A stretch of DNA of 64,000 nucleotides from assembly GCA_964023205.1 (NCBI GenBank), contig OZ026851.1, positions 19,413,528 through 19,477,527 of the forward strand, given 5' to 3'. Within the stretch, counting starts at the first letter, position 1. Each line of letters starts with the position of its first letter. Of the stretch, positions 1 through 11,517 are shown piece by piece. Position numbers and translations under genes: made by a program. The stretch comes from Lutraria lutraria. Its lineage: Eukaryota > Mollusca > Bivalvia > Venerida > Mactridae. A model generated the notes under the pieces. The model was not told where the DNA came from and did not search any database. It was given only the letters and a program-made list of their open reading frames with translations.

Positions 1-365
1 AATGTACAAACCATATACACGTGTATAGTATGTGTACAAACACAAAAATGCACAAACCATATACACGTGTATGGTATGTGTACAAACACAAAAATGTACA
101 AACCATATACACGTGTATAGTATGTGTACAAAACAAAATTGTACAAACCATATACACGTGTATAGTATGTGTACAAACACAAAAATGTACAAACCATATA
201 CACGTGTATAGTATGTGTACAAAACAAAATTGTACAAACCATATACACGTACACGTATAGTATATGTACAAACACAAAAATGCACAAACCATATACACGT
301 GTATAGAATGTGTACAAACACAAAAATGTACAAACCATATACACGTGTATAGTATGCGTACAAAC
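1..365. repeat. 46-bp minisatellite array (truncated by window start)
   Basis: About eight copies of a 46-bp unit. Each carries the perfect 14-bp palindrome TATACACGTGTATA followed by GTATGTGTACAAA. The core is shared with the array at 1353-2440, so the two are diverged relatives. Short open frames running through it are by-products of the repeat. Confidence 0.93.
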
Positions 366-369
366 AACA

Positions 370-442
370 GTCGGATTAGCTCAGTTTGCAGAGCATCTGA
401 CTAGCAATGAGGAGGTCGCGGATTCGAGCCCCGCATCGGGTA
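370..442 (+). pseudogene. tRNA-Ala(AGC)-like sequence, decayed
   Basis: The cloverleaf order is recognisable: acceptor strand 370-376, D stem GCTC...GAGC from 379, a seven-base anticodon loop at 401-407 with AGC at 403-405, T loop TTCGAGC, and a 3' acceptor strand at 435-441. The acceptor pairing needs two G-T wobbles and has a G-G mismatch, and the anticodon and T stems each have a mismatch. It could be a tRNA-derived SINE head or a relic gene rather than a working tRNA. It starts a few bases after the 46-bp array. Confidence 0.5.
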
Positions 443-609
443 CATTAATCTCCTTTTCCTATTACCTTCGGTGCCATGAATGTGAGACTAACCTAGGAAT
501 ACTACACTTAGGGTGAAGCAAAGATATATTAATTTCAATAAAGTAATAGGAGGACTATATCAGTACTGTACATTGTATTTGTATTTAAGAATTGGCTGTA
601 ATATTAATA

Positions 610-682
610 ACCCGATTAGCTCAGTTGCTAGAGCATATGACTTGCAAGCAGAAGGTTGCAGGTTCTAGCCCAGCACCGGTTG
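610..682 (+). pseudogene. tRNA-Ala(TGC)-like sequence, decayed
   Basis: A second tRNA-like unit 240 bp downstream of the first, with the same D-arm (GATTAGCTCAGTTG, GAGC) and a B box GGTTCTAGCC. The anticodon loop places TGC at 643-645, again alanine. The acceptor stem has two mismatches in seven pairs and the anticodon stem two in five, so it is probably non-functional. The shared order suggests duplication of one tRNA-Ala-like sequence. Confidence 0.45.
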
Positions 683-1352
683 CATTATATTCATCCTATT
701 ACAACAAAAATTGTATATGAATAATCAATTGATCAAATTTTATAACACTTAATATGAACACATTTTCAATACAATTCATACCCTAAAATATAACAAATCA
801 AATCAAACAAAAGTATTACACAGAAATCCTACTTAAACAGTTTTTACCTATTCATACCTTTTACATTGTTCCACGCTGTTTTACAAACCCATTCCCAACA
901 AACGAATACGTAGGAATGACACTGCTTGAGTCGATGCGAACAGGTTTGAATCAAATGTGCATTCCTCGTGCTCCTCGAGCAGTGTTGTTGAAAGAGTTGA
1001 TTTAAAGGTATCTATCGTAATGGCTTTTATGCTGTTAAATTCACACGCTATTTATCTGGTCATAATATTGCAATAAAAATGAACCCCTAACTACCTTTTC
1101 AAAGCCAGTAACTTTTAGTGAAGAAAGTGTTTTATCAAAAATAGGAAGGAACATCAATTTGAATTTCTTGATTTTCATTGGGAACTAGAATGATTAAGTC
1201 GACGGATACCTTTAAGAATGACAAATTGTCATAGTCAATGGATTGTGTAATCCTTCGAAATGATTTTTAAGTTAAATATAAACATCAAACTGCTACACGC
1301 CTAAAACACTCCAATATTATACATAATGGACAGTTTTCGGCTTATATCTATC
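683..1352. other. Intergenic, no feature seen
   Basis: AT-rich unique sequence between the tRNA-like units and the second palindrome array. No convincing open frame with splice signals and no repeat was found. Confidence 0.5.
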
Positions 1353-2440
1353 ACGTATAGTATGTGTACAATTATAAAATGGACCACGTTTGTATACACG
1401 TGTATAGTATGTGTACAATTATAAAATGTACAACGTTTGTATACACGTGTATATAGTATTGTGTACAATTATAAAATGTACAACGTTTGTATACACGTGT
1501 ATAGCATGTGTACAATTATAAAATGTACAACGTTTGTATACACGTGTATAGTATGTGTACAATTATAAAATGTACAACGTTTGTATACACGTGTATAGCA
1601 TGTGTACAATTATAAAATGTACAACGTTTGTATACACGTGTATAGCATGTGTACAATTATAAAATGTACAACGTTTGTATACACGTGTATAGTATGCGTA
1701 CAATTATAAAATGTACCACGTTTGTATACACGTGTATACAGTATATGTACAATTATAAAATGCACCACGTATATATACACGTGTATATAGTATGTGTACA
1801 ATTATAAAATGTACAACGTTTGTATACACGTGTATAGCATGTGTACAATTATAAAATGGACCACGTTTGTATACACGTGTATATAGTATGTGTACAATTA
1901 TAAATTGTACAACGTTTGTATACACGTGTATATAGCATGTGTACAATTATAAAATGTACAACGTTTGTATACACGTGTATAGCATGTGTACAATTATAAA
2001 TTGTACAACGTTTGTATACACGTGTATATAGTATGTGTACAATTATAAAATGTACAACGTTTGTATACACGTGTATAGCATGTGTACAATTATAAATTGT
2101 ACAACGTTTGTATACACGTGTATATAGCATGTGTACAATTATAAAATGTACAACGTTTGTATACACGTGTATAGCATGTGTACAATTATAAAATGTACAA
2201 CGTTTGTATACACGTGTATATAGTATGTGTACAATTATAAAATGTACAACGTTTGTATACACGTGTATAGCATGTGTACAATTATAAATTGTACAACGTT
2301 TGTATACACGTGTATATAGTATGTGTACAATTATAAAATGTACAACGTTTGTATACACGTGTATAGTATGTGTACAATTATAAAATGTACAACGTTTGTA
2401 TACACGTGTATATAGCATGTGTACAATTGCAAAATGTACA
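1353..2440. repeat. 47-49-bp minisatellite array with E-box palindrome
   Basis: About 23 copies of a unit reading CGTTTGTATACACGTGTATA, then GYATGTGTACAATTATAAAATGTACAA in two parts. Each copy has the palindrome TATACACGTGTATA (centre CACGTG) and two TGTACA palindromes. Length alternates between units with GTATAG and GTATATAG. Minus-strand open frames of up to 198 codons are by-products. Confidence 0.95.
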
Positions 2441-2560
2441 AACAAAACACCTATAATGTGTTGTCAACATAACGCGATAACTCAGTACCAATACAACGCA
2501 TGTTTCTTGCAGTATATCTTGTGTAACTATTCGCTACAATGCAAAGAAAAAAAGTCTTAC

Positions 2561-2667
2561 CAGAGGCTTCCAAAGTGATCTGCCCCTCCAGCATGGTGTG
2601 CTGATGATGAGTGGCCCGTATGGCCCCCACGATTCGTGTGAAAGTTCCCTTTAAAGTGGTCCCTCAT
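2561..2667 (-). CDS. Candidate 5' exon of an unidentified minus-strand gene
   Basis: On the minus strand a GC-richer block ends in a good donor, CCTCTG|GTAAGAC, with the GT at 2560-2559. Two frames stay open to the donor. One starts at ATG 2667 and gives 35 codons beginning MRDHFKG, rich in His and Gly. The other has ATG at 2594 (MLEGQITLEAS) and is open upstream as TLKGTFTRIVGAIRATHH; its composition looks more protein-like. Later exons would lie left of the window, beyond the palindrome arrays. The family is not recognised. The frame and the exon start are unresolved. Confidence 0.33.
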
Positions 2668-3280
2668 CGTCCATTCCAAAATTTCCACAAATAAGCTCGG
2701 TAGTTCTATTTTGGCGATTTAAAATGAACCCTTTTTAAAGAGTTCATAAATTTGATGGTGAAACAAAGAGTTCGACGTTGCGTATAGGGGCAGAGACGAG
2801 TTTTCAGAACGCTGGTATAGATGGCTGGATATATTGATTCCAATAATGTGAGCTAAACGATGGATTTATTGAATCACCTATTTTGTTATTACAATCATTC
2901 AGATTTCTTTTTCAATTGTTTGTGTAAATACTGACTGTACATTGTTCAAAACAGCCTCCAAATACGACTCGAACAATAACGCTGGTCACGTGTGTATAAC
3001 TAACTGTGTCAATATGTTCAGGTAACCTATATAGTTATCATTTCAATAATTGTTAATGTAATCATTTCAGTCATTGCTGGCTCGATCGTTGAATGTAAAT
3101 TATGCAATCATGACACAATTCGGTATATTTCAATTAATTATACATATATTCAGAAACTACATCACATAGAGATTCCAGATGTAAATAAACATTTATAATA
3201 ACTTTTCGGAAGTGCAAAACAACGAACAGTGAAGTATAAACTTTGAACATGGCGAGAGATGTTTAAAACTTTCAAAATGT
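2668..3280. other. Intergenic, no feature seen
   Basis: Unique AT-rich sequence upstream of the candidate minus-strand exon. It could hold that gene's promoter, but no TATA or initiator could be assigned. Confidence 0.4.
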
Positions 3281-3364
3281 ATATCGAGGGCTCAGTGCAA
3301 CACTTTCGTAAGTTGTTCTTATTTCAATATAAGTTACGAAACTGTTGCGTTGAACCCTCGATAT
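3281..3364. repeat. 84-bp imperfect palindrome (MITE-like hairpin)
   Basis: The left arm ATATCGAGGGCTCAGTGCAA continues to about 3317. It is matched by an inverted right arm (3327-3364), whose reverse complement reads ATATCGAGGGTTCAACGCAA. Only a few mismatches and a ~10-nt loop separate them. It is probably a very short inverted-repeat element. An antisense open frame across it is fortuitous. Confidence 0.6.
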
Positions 3365-4100
3365 TAAATGATTGCTAATCCAGTTAACTGTATTATATTT
3401 TTCTGTCAATGTAACAGTTAATATTATTGAGCTACCCGTATGTATTTTGTGCATTCATAATCTGTTATTTCAGTACGATGTTCAAACACTATTTTCAAAC
3501 AATGAACCAGAGTAAAAGATTTATAAAGATAGTGGAATATAAGCATTTCACTCCTTAATCTATTTTCGTCTATTTTTTACTAGTTATGTACAAGACGAAC
3601 ATACAAATATAACTAATAGATCAGTCTAGCTTGTCTTCAAACCATTGTTTTAATTACATTCACACGTCGTACAAAAATCTATTTATATTTTGTCGAGTTT
3701 TGATTCCCTGAAGTGCCTAACTCCGTTAAATGCATTCATAGAAATTCTAACTCAGTCATGAAACACACACGGCACGGATAGAGTGACAAAATGGACGATG
3801 GTTGCTGACCTAAAACTATTACAGGAAATATAGAACAATAAATAAACAAGATATGTACTTATAAGTGAGGAAATGCGTGTTGATAATTGTCGTTCATGAT
3901 TCGGCTAAAATTTAGAAAATGATTTCATGTATAAATAATACTGGGTATCGTTGTATAACGTTGTAAAACTTCCATTTTTATTGCAGATACATGATGATTA
4001 ATGCACGAAATTACTCGTAGATTTGTATTTACTTAAATTTTCAGTAGTCAAATCAGTACTGTATCTTTTATTAATCGAAAAAGACCAATTAGGTCAATGA
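3365..4100. other. Intergenic, no feature seen
   Basis: Unique AT-rich sequence; no gene, RNA or repeat was recognised. Confidence 0.45.
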
Positions 4101-4740
4101 ACAAGAGGGCCAAGCTGACCCTATATCGCTCACCTTAGTGAAATTGCAATTATTGATATTCAAAAACCGAATCAGTAAGTTTGTGTGACCAACATATATT
4201 TACAGTGCTCCTTGTGTGAGTTAAAGAATGGTTTTGCTGGAAGGGAACATGGGAATCTGATTTTGTACATAGAAGAGAAATTCCTTTACTTTATAAGGAA
4301 GTTTTTACATATAAGGAAAACCCATAACACCCCGGGGTGGAGCCTACTTTGACAAGAGCCATATTTGGAACAATCTTTATAGAGGTCGACTACACGAAGT
4401 TTCACGCCAAATATCTAAGTTTGCAGAGAAGAAGATTGTTGAAGCTTTTACTATATGCATAAAGGGAAAACCCATAATTCCCGGGGCAGGGCCAATTTTG
4501 ACCCCGGGGTCATGATTTGAACAATCTTGGTACAGTTCCATTACACAACGAGAAGATTATCATAAACATATTAGGAAAGCCCAAGATCCCCCCCGGGCGG
4601 GGCCAATTTCAACCCCTGGGCCATACTTAGAACAATCTTAGGTCCACTAGACAATGCTACACATCAAGTATCTAAGCTATAGGAATTTTGGTTTCGGACA
4701 AGAAGTTGTTTTTTTTTCTTTGCCTCCGGTTTGGCATGGC
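4101..4740 (+). mobile_element. Bivalve dispersed element A (AGAGGGCC... head), 3'-truncated
   Basis: It begins ACAAGAGGGCCAAGCTGACC then CTATATCGCTCACC, the same head as the elements at 12981 and 15741. The body has diverged internal repeats around CCCGGGGYGGGGCC and GAACAATCTT. No terminal GCTCACC...GGTGAGC hairpin is present, so the 3' end is missing. It has no coding capacity and is presumably non-autonomous. Confidence 0.65.
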
Positions 4741-4804
4741 CTTTAAAAAGTGACTCTTGACAGGTATATCACAGGTAATTACACTACTCACTGATACTTC
4801 TTAT

Positions 4805-5062
4805 ACCCACGTCACACCGGACTCGCGTCCTTATTGCGTCCTAAACTGTCAAATTGAGCAGGACGCCGATGGATGCATTGTGAACATCAATGATTTTTTT
4901 TTCTACAAAAATACAGAGTCAGGACGCCGAACCTCGGCCTTTACTATGAATATGTCCAAAGTAAACGCCGTTGCTCTGCGTCCTTTTGCGTCCTTGGGGT
5001 CCCAGCGGCGTTCTCTTCCGTTCTCACCACGACCACAAGGACGCCAGTCCGGTATGACGGGT
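4805..5062. mobile_element. MITE-like element with ~25-bp terminal inverted repeats
   Basis: The left end (4805-4830) contains GTCACACCGGACTCGCGTCC. The right end (5039-5062) contains the inverse, GGACGCCAGTCCGGTATGAC. They pair with a 2-bp indel and two mismatches. Flanks TTAT / TATT allow a short target duplication. The interior is GC-rich with repeated GCGTCC and GGACGC motifs. A 104-codon open frame overlaps it but has no family resemblance. Confidence 0.6.
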
Positions 5063-6081
5063 TATTACTGAAAATCTGAGACAAATATGTTTTAGATGTG
5101 AGCAGGTATTGATTTGTTTAACTGACGATTGACAAAACTAATAAAATGTAACATCAAAATTCCACATCGATAACATTTGTCACAAAATATGTTAAGTATG
5201 AGCTAAATACATGTATGTGATCTCCTTTATTACATTTGTTACCAATGTGGTCCCACACACCTAGGAACATTTAACTAAACCAAATTAGTAAATAAAAGAG
5301 TAGCAACCATATCACATCAACTGAATTAAATTCAAATGGTAGTATTACACCAGTTTGAGAGAAAATCATAAATAATTAATTGATTTTATATGTCATAGCC
5401 AGAGAATATATATGAAAATTTAAACATTTTAAAGTACGCGTTATGATTAAAACGCAATGGTTTGATATTGTTTTCGTTCGTTTGGACGATGAACTATTTT
5501 ACAAATTAATCCGTTATTACACTGACTGATTAAAAATACATTTTTAAAGCAGGCTTGCAGAGATTCAATAAGAACATCACAAACAGCGACCTGGAGCACT
5601 TTTATATTCAGTATACATCGATTAAGTCATAATGCATACACGATGTCACAATAAACTCACGTTTACACAAGTCTGAATAGTGAAGACACGTCTTGCATAA
5701 AATATATGTAATCCTAATTTAATCCCAAACTTAATAATAGATATTGGTTATAATATATTGTATCTATACTTAACATTCGTAATAAATCAATTATAAGAGA
5801 TAAAAAGAGTTAATAAATATAGGTCCTTCACGGTATAAATCTTAAACACTCCGTATATTATCTTAGAATTTTCATAATGAAAGAAGACGAAGACTTCCTA
5901 TACAAACATTGCTTTTATGGGAAACATGTACCCTTAAAATATTGACAAGCAAATACATTAAATCCTGAAAGACGTTTTTCGTCTAAAACATTCCTTATGT
6001 CTTTAACAGATACTTTGCGTGGAATAATGACTCTTTTTGTGAATTGTTTTCCCTAGGTATAAACATGACATGATCACTTAC
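5063..6081. other. Intergenic, no feature seen
   Basis: Very AT-rich unique sequence without recognisable genes. Confidence 0.45.
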
Positions 6082-6292
6082 AATGGGACGTTAAAGCCAT
6101 GTTTGTGACACTCCAGAGACTATTGGAGACTTCAACAAGACTATTTAATTGGAATAAAAATAAAAGAAACCAATCAGTTTGCTTAGATTTAACGTCAATA
6201 AATTGTGTACCGTTAACATTGATATCAATCCTGGTATGAAACGACTGACCAAAACCACGTGTCTCCTTCAATAGATGAACAGAATAGAACAT
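6082..6292 (-). CDS. Candidate exon, minus strand, unidentified
   Basis: An open minus-strand frame ends at a consensus donor, CCCATT|GTAAGTGA (GT at 6081-6080). An ATG at 6292 would give about 70 codons, including the segment FGQSFHTRIDINVNG. The sequence has mixed composition unlike the surrounding shadows, but no family is recognised and no clear acceptor is seen. It may be a first exon or chance. Confidence 0.2.
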
Positions 6293-6358
6293 AACACTTC
6301 ATTTATTGCACATATTGCATGCGTACATGATAACGTGAAATTTGATATAAACTTCAGT

Positions 6359-6737
6359 ACTATTCATCATTTTAGCCATACTTTTCATCATTCTTTCTTT
6401 ACTATTCATCATTTTAGCCATACTTTTCATCATTCTTTCTTTACTATTCATCATTTTAGCCATACTTTTCATCATTCTTTCTTTACTATTCATCATTTTA
6501 GCCATACTTTTCATCATTCTTTCTTTACTATTCATCATTTTAGCCATACTTTTCATCATTCTTTCTTTACTATTCATCATTTTAGCCATACTTTTCATCA
6601 TTCTTTCTTTACTATTCATCATTTTAGCCATACTTTTCATCATTCTTTCTTTACTATTCATCATTTTAGCCATACTTTTCATCATTCTTTCTCTACTATT
6701 CATCATTTTAGCCATACTTTTCATCATTCTTTCTTTA
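6359..6737. repeat. 42-bp minisatellite, nine copies
   Basis: Nearly identical 42-bp units of ACTATTCATCATTTTAGCCA then TACTTTTCATCATTCTTTCTTT. Because 42 is divisible by 3, open frames run through on both strands (14-residue repeats). Low divergence implies recent expansion. Confidence 0.95.
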
Positions 6738-6967
6738 TCTCGTACAATTTATCGTTTTCTCATTTTGTCTATACTATATATGGTCATTTTATTTATACAA
6801 TTACCATTTTATTTATATTATTCCCCATTTTAATTATACTATTCATTATTTACTGATACTATTCATCATCTTATTCATCATTTTACCTATTCTTTTCATC
6901 ATCATTTTACCTATTATTTTCATTATTTTGATTATACTGTTCATCATGCTATTTATACAATTCATCG

Positions 6968-7221
6968 TTTTCTCTGTATTTTTTACTATTTTTCTGTAAC
7001 ATTCATCATTTTCTCTGTATTATTTACTATTTTTCTGTAATATTCATCATTTTCTCTGTATTATTTACTATTTTTCTGTAATATTCATCATTTTCTCTGT
7101 ATTATTTACTATTTTTCTGTAATATTCATCATTTTCTCTGTATTATTTACTATTTTTCTGTAATATTCATCATTTTCTCTGTATTATTTACTATTTTTCT
7201 GTAATATTCATCATTTTCTCT
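6968..7221. repeat. 41-bp minisatellite running into the assembly gap
   Basis: At least six copies of a 41-bp unit, ATTCATCATTTTCTCTGTAT then TATTTACTATTTTTCTGTAAT. The ATTCATCATTTT segment is shared with the 42-bp array just upstream, and decayed intermediates lie at 6740-6960. The array is cut by the N run. Confidence 0.92.
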
Positions 7222-7421
7222 NNNNNNNNNNNNNNNNNNNNNNNNNNNNNNNNNNNNNNNNNNNNNNNNNNNNNNNNNNNNNNNNNNNNNNNNNNNNNNN
7301 NNNNNNNNNNNNNNNNNNNNNNNNNNNNNNNNNNNNNNNNNNNNNNNNNNNNNNNNNNNNNNNNNNNNNNNNNNNNNNNNNNNNNNNNNNNNNNNNNNNN
7401 NNNNNNNNNNNNNNNNNNNNN
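7222..7421. other. Assembly gap (200 N)
   Basis: Exactly 200 undetermined bases directly inside the 41-bp array. The true length of the array is unknown. Confidence 0.99.
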
Positions 7422-8570
7422 AAGCTAACACTATTTATATACTTATACTGGGATGTTTACACTCAGAACGCATCCAATTCCGAAAACAGTTCAATCACTA
7501 TCTACATACAAGATAAACACATTGATTTTAATACTTTTGAACACAAAATCAATTCACAGAGCTTCCCAAATTGATCTTTTTACGTCCACCTTCTCCTTAT
7601 TATTTCCACAGAACTTATTAAGCACGCCTCCACTTTGAGTAAATATTCATCCAATCAAGATATATAAAATAAGAAAGCTGATTACATAATGCTTTACAAT
7701 ATTCAATAAGTACTCGATATCAATATTCTCCTTGCTGCTTCATTCATTCACAACATCATCTGGCTTTAAGATGTCAACCAATCACCAAATAACATAACTT
7801 ATATTAGTAACCGGAATACTTCTCACTAATGCTGACACAAATGTATAATTCTATTAAACTATTAAGGTTCTTTGGTTCAGAGAAGCTGATGCAAACAGAT
7901 AACAATACCTATCGTAGACTGTTGTCAGGTGTATGCCTGTTAGTGAGGCAGCAGCACCAGGTTGATCGTTCCAACATAAAACAAGGAATGGTTTATAGTG
8001 TCATTCTATATTCCAACAACCTTTCACAACATTTAAAACAAACACCATACAAAACAACATATGAGTTGAATTTCTCAAGATTTGTCACAAAACACTCAGT
8101 TTGTTTACTAAACGTTAGGGCTTCAATACACATGTACATAATTGTACGATAATGTATGGCATTGTATGTATGACTGTTAAAATACAATCCTGATGTCTGC
8201 TGTGATGTATTGAGTCTATAGAGTACTTCTACTGGACACTGGAGAAATATCCAATGGTTGAATTAAACGGCATACTGCTCGGTTAATGAAACTTTACTAC
8301 ATGAACAATATCATCTATATAGTCTAGTTTACTTATCTTCCGTACATCATATGATACGTACGCTATTATACCTGTATTTTGTGATGATGATACACTCATA
8401 ATTATATACTATTAGACAGAATATTTTAATCATTGTCTTGAATGGTCAATCTTACTGGTAACATTAAATACTTATTGTTTATTGTATGTTTATAATATAG
8501 TATTTTACTGTAACATTTCATCAAGACTTTAATGCACTATGACAATAAGACCAACATCATCAAATCTTAC
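7422..8570. other. Intergenic, no confident feature
   Basis: AT-rich unique sequence. A 107-codon open frame (7829-8152, plus) has an ATG but no recognisable domain or splice context. Confidence 0.4.
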
Positions 8571-8870
8571 ATTATATCTATAACACCATTATATCTATAA
8601 CACCATTATATAACATCATATATCTATAACACCATTATATCTATCACATCATTATATCTATAACACCATTATATCTATAATACCATTATATAACATCATT
8701 ATATCTATAACACAATTATATCTATAACATCATTATATCTATAACACCATTATATCTATAACATCATTATATCTATAACACCATTATATCTATAACACCC
8801 TTATGAATATTTATAACACTTTTATATCTATAACACCATCATCAATACCTATAACACTTTTATATCTCAT
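8571..8870. repeat. 17-bp minisatellite (ATTATATCTATAACACC)
   Basis: About 16 copies of a 17-bp unit with some shortened variants (ATTATATAACATC). It degrades at the right end into TTATAACACTTTT variants. Confidence 0.88.
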
Positions 8871-9334
8871 TAGAGCTGTTGCCATCCTTATTACTGATAA
8901 CCAAATTCTGTACATACAAGTTGACCTGTAAAACATTCCATGTCAGACTATTTTGTTTTATAGCAACATATACTGACATTTAATTCAGCATTTATCTCAA
9001 AATGAAAATCAATAGGTTTGCCTAATAAGGATTTAACAGTTCCCTTTAGTTTAATCCCAACATCTGCTCGCTCATAAGATAGAAACAAGCCATGTATAAT
9101 GTTTTATTAACCCTGTTGTTCATTGATGTAACCTACAACATAGGCGATCATGATGTCTATCTTGTCTTAATTGGTTCCTTGTCTTTAAGTAAGTTAGGCA
9201 GGTTAGATGGAAAACAAGCATTCCTGTCACGTGACGTATAGGAACTCTTGAACATTAATCTTAATTGGAGATCATTTTTTAAAAAACTATATTGATTAAC
9301 TGTGGCAGTAAATTAGAGGGACATGTTACAAGTG
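8871..9334. other. Intergenic, no feature seen
   Basis: Unique sequence between two arrays; nothing recognised. Confidence 0.4.
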
Positions 9335-10917
9335 ACCTTTGTGAACATAGTTCCAGATAATATATACCTCATATGTTAACATAGTTCCAGATGATATATA
9401 ACTCATGTGTGAATATAGTTCCAGATAATATATAACTCATGTGTTAACATAGTTCCAGATAATATATAACTCATGTGTTAACATAGTTCCAGATAATATA
9501 TAACTCATGTGTTAACATAGATCCAAATGATATATAACTCATGTGTGAACACAGTGCCAGATAATATATAACTCATGTGTTAACATAGTTCCAGATAATA
9601 TATAACTCATGTGTGAACACAGTTCCAGATAATATATAACTCATGTGTTAACATAGTTCCAGATAATATATAACTCATGTGTGAACACAGTTCCAGATAA
9701 TATATAACTCATGTGTTAACATAGTTCCAGATAATATATAGCTCATGTGTTAACATGGTTCCAGATAATATATAGCTCATGTGTTAACATGGTTCCTGAT
9801 GATATATAACTCATGTGTTAACATAGTTCCAGATAATATATAACTCATGTGTTAACATAGTTCCAGATAATATATAACTCATGTGTTAACATAGATCCAA
9901 ATGATATATAACTCATGTGTGAACACAGTTCCAGATAATATATAACTCATGTGTTAACATAGTTCCAGATAATATATAACTCATGTGTGAACACAGTTCC
10001 AGATAATATATAACTCATGTGTTAACATAGTTCCAGATAATATATAACTCATGTGTGAACATAGTTCCAGATAATATATAACTCATGTGTTAACATAGTT
10101 CCAGATAATATATAGCTCATGTGTTAACATGGTTCCTGATGATATATAACTCATGTGTTAACATAGTTCCAGATAATATATACCTCATAAGTTAACATAG
10201 ATCCAGATAATATATAAATCATATGTTAACATAGTTCCAGATAATATATAACTCATGTGTTAACATAGTTCCAGATAATTAATATAACTCATGTGTGAAC
10301 GTAGTTCCAGATAATATATAACTCATGTGTTAACATAGTTCCAGATAATATATACCTCATATGTTAACATAGTTCCAGATAATATATACCTCATAAGTTA
10401 ACATAGTTCCAGATGATATATAACTCATGTGTTAACATAGTTCCAGATAATATATACCTCATAAGTTAACATAGATCCAGATAATATATAAATCATATGT
10501 TAACATAGTTCCAGATAATATATAACTCATGTGTTAACATAGTTCCAGATAATATATACCTCATATGTTAACATAGTTCCAGATAATATATACCTCATAA
10601 GTTAACATAGATCCAGATAATATATAAATCATATGTTAACATAGTTCCAGATAATATATAACTCATGTGTTAACATAGTTCCAGATAATTAATATAACTC
10701 ATGTGTGAACGTAGTTCCAGATAATATATAACTCATGTGTTAACATAGTTCCAGATAATATATACCTCATATGTTAACATAGTTCCAGATAATATATAAC
10801 TCATATGTTAACATAGTTCCAGATAATATATATAACTCATATGTTAACATTATAAGTTCCAGATAATATATACCTCATATGTTAACATAGTTCCAGATAA
10901 TATATAACTCATATGTT
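9335..10917. repeat. 34-bp minisatellite array with higher-order duplications
   Basis: About 46 copies of GTTCCAGATAATATATAACT then CATGTGTTAACATA. Diagnostic variants recur at fixed distances. ATCCAAATGATATA occurs at 9521 and 9895 (374 bp, 11 units). The variant CCAGATAATTAATATAACTC occurs at 10271 and 10681 (410 bp, 12 units plus a 2-bp insertion). Blocks of about a dozen units were therefore duplicated. Confidence 0.95.
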
Positions 10918-11211
10918 TACAACAGCCAGATACCGGCATGGTATATAGATATTGATGATTACAAGAGTATTTTTATTTTAATTACCAAGAACAATCATTG
11001 ACGTGGTTCTGTACTGAAATGTATAAGCATAGTATATTTTATCTCCTTACAATGTTACAAAATACTGTATAATTTGTTAACAGTAGTATGCAACATACCG
11101 ATTTGCTTATCCAGCATAAGATATAACTTGTAAACTAGTATATATAACTTTTTCATAAAGTCCACAATGGTTATTAATATTAACCTGAATTCATGTAATA
11201 AATTAACATGC

Positions 11212-11517
11212 ATGTGTCATCATCACATAATTATAAGTCATGTGTTTCTTCATCACATATAAGTCACGTGTGTCAACATCACTAATAAGTCTCGTGTGTC
11301 AACATCACTAATTAGTAACATGTGTCAACATCACATATAAGTCACATGTGTTATTATCACATTTAAGTCACATGTGTGAACTTCACATTTATGTCACATG
11401 TGGCATTATCACATATAAGTCACATGTGTCAACATCACATTTAAGCCATGTGTGTCAACATCACATATAAGCCACGTGTGTCAACATCACATATAGTCAC
11501 ATGTGTCAACATCACAT
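11212..11517. repeat. ~26-bp minisatellite (CACATGTG-containing)
   Basis: About a dozen diverged copies of CACATGTGTCAACATCACAT then ATAAGT, alternating CACGTGTG and CACATGTG. A minus-strand 72-codon open frame starts outside it and reads into it; this is not a gene. Confidence 0.85.

Noticed and set aside
4757..5071. 104-codon open frame
   Set aside because: It lies almost entirely within the inverted-repeat element at 4805-5062 and shows no domain.
7829..8152. 107-codon open frame with ATG
   Set aside because: No recognisable motif, no splice or promoter context, and an antisense frame of similar quality overlaps it.
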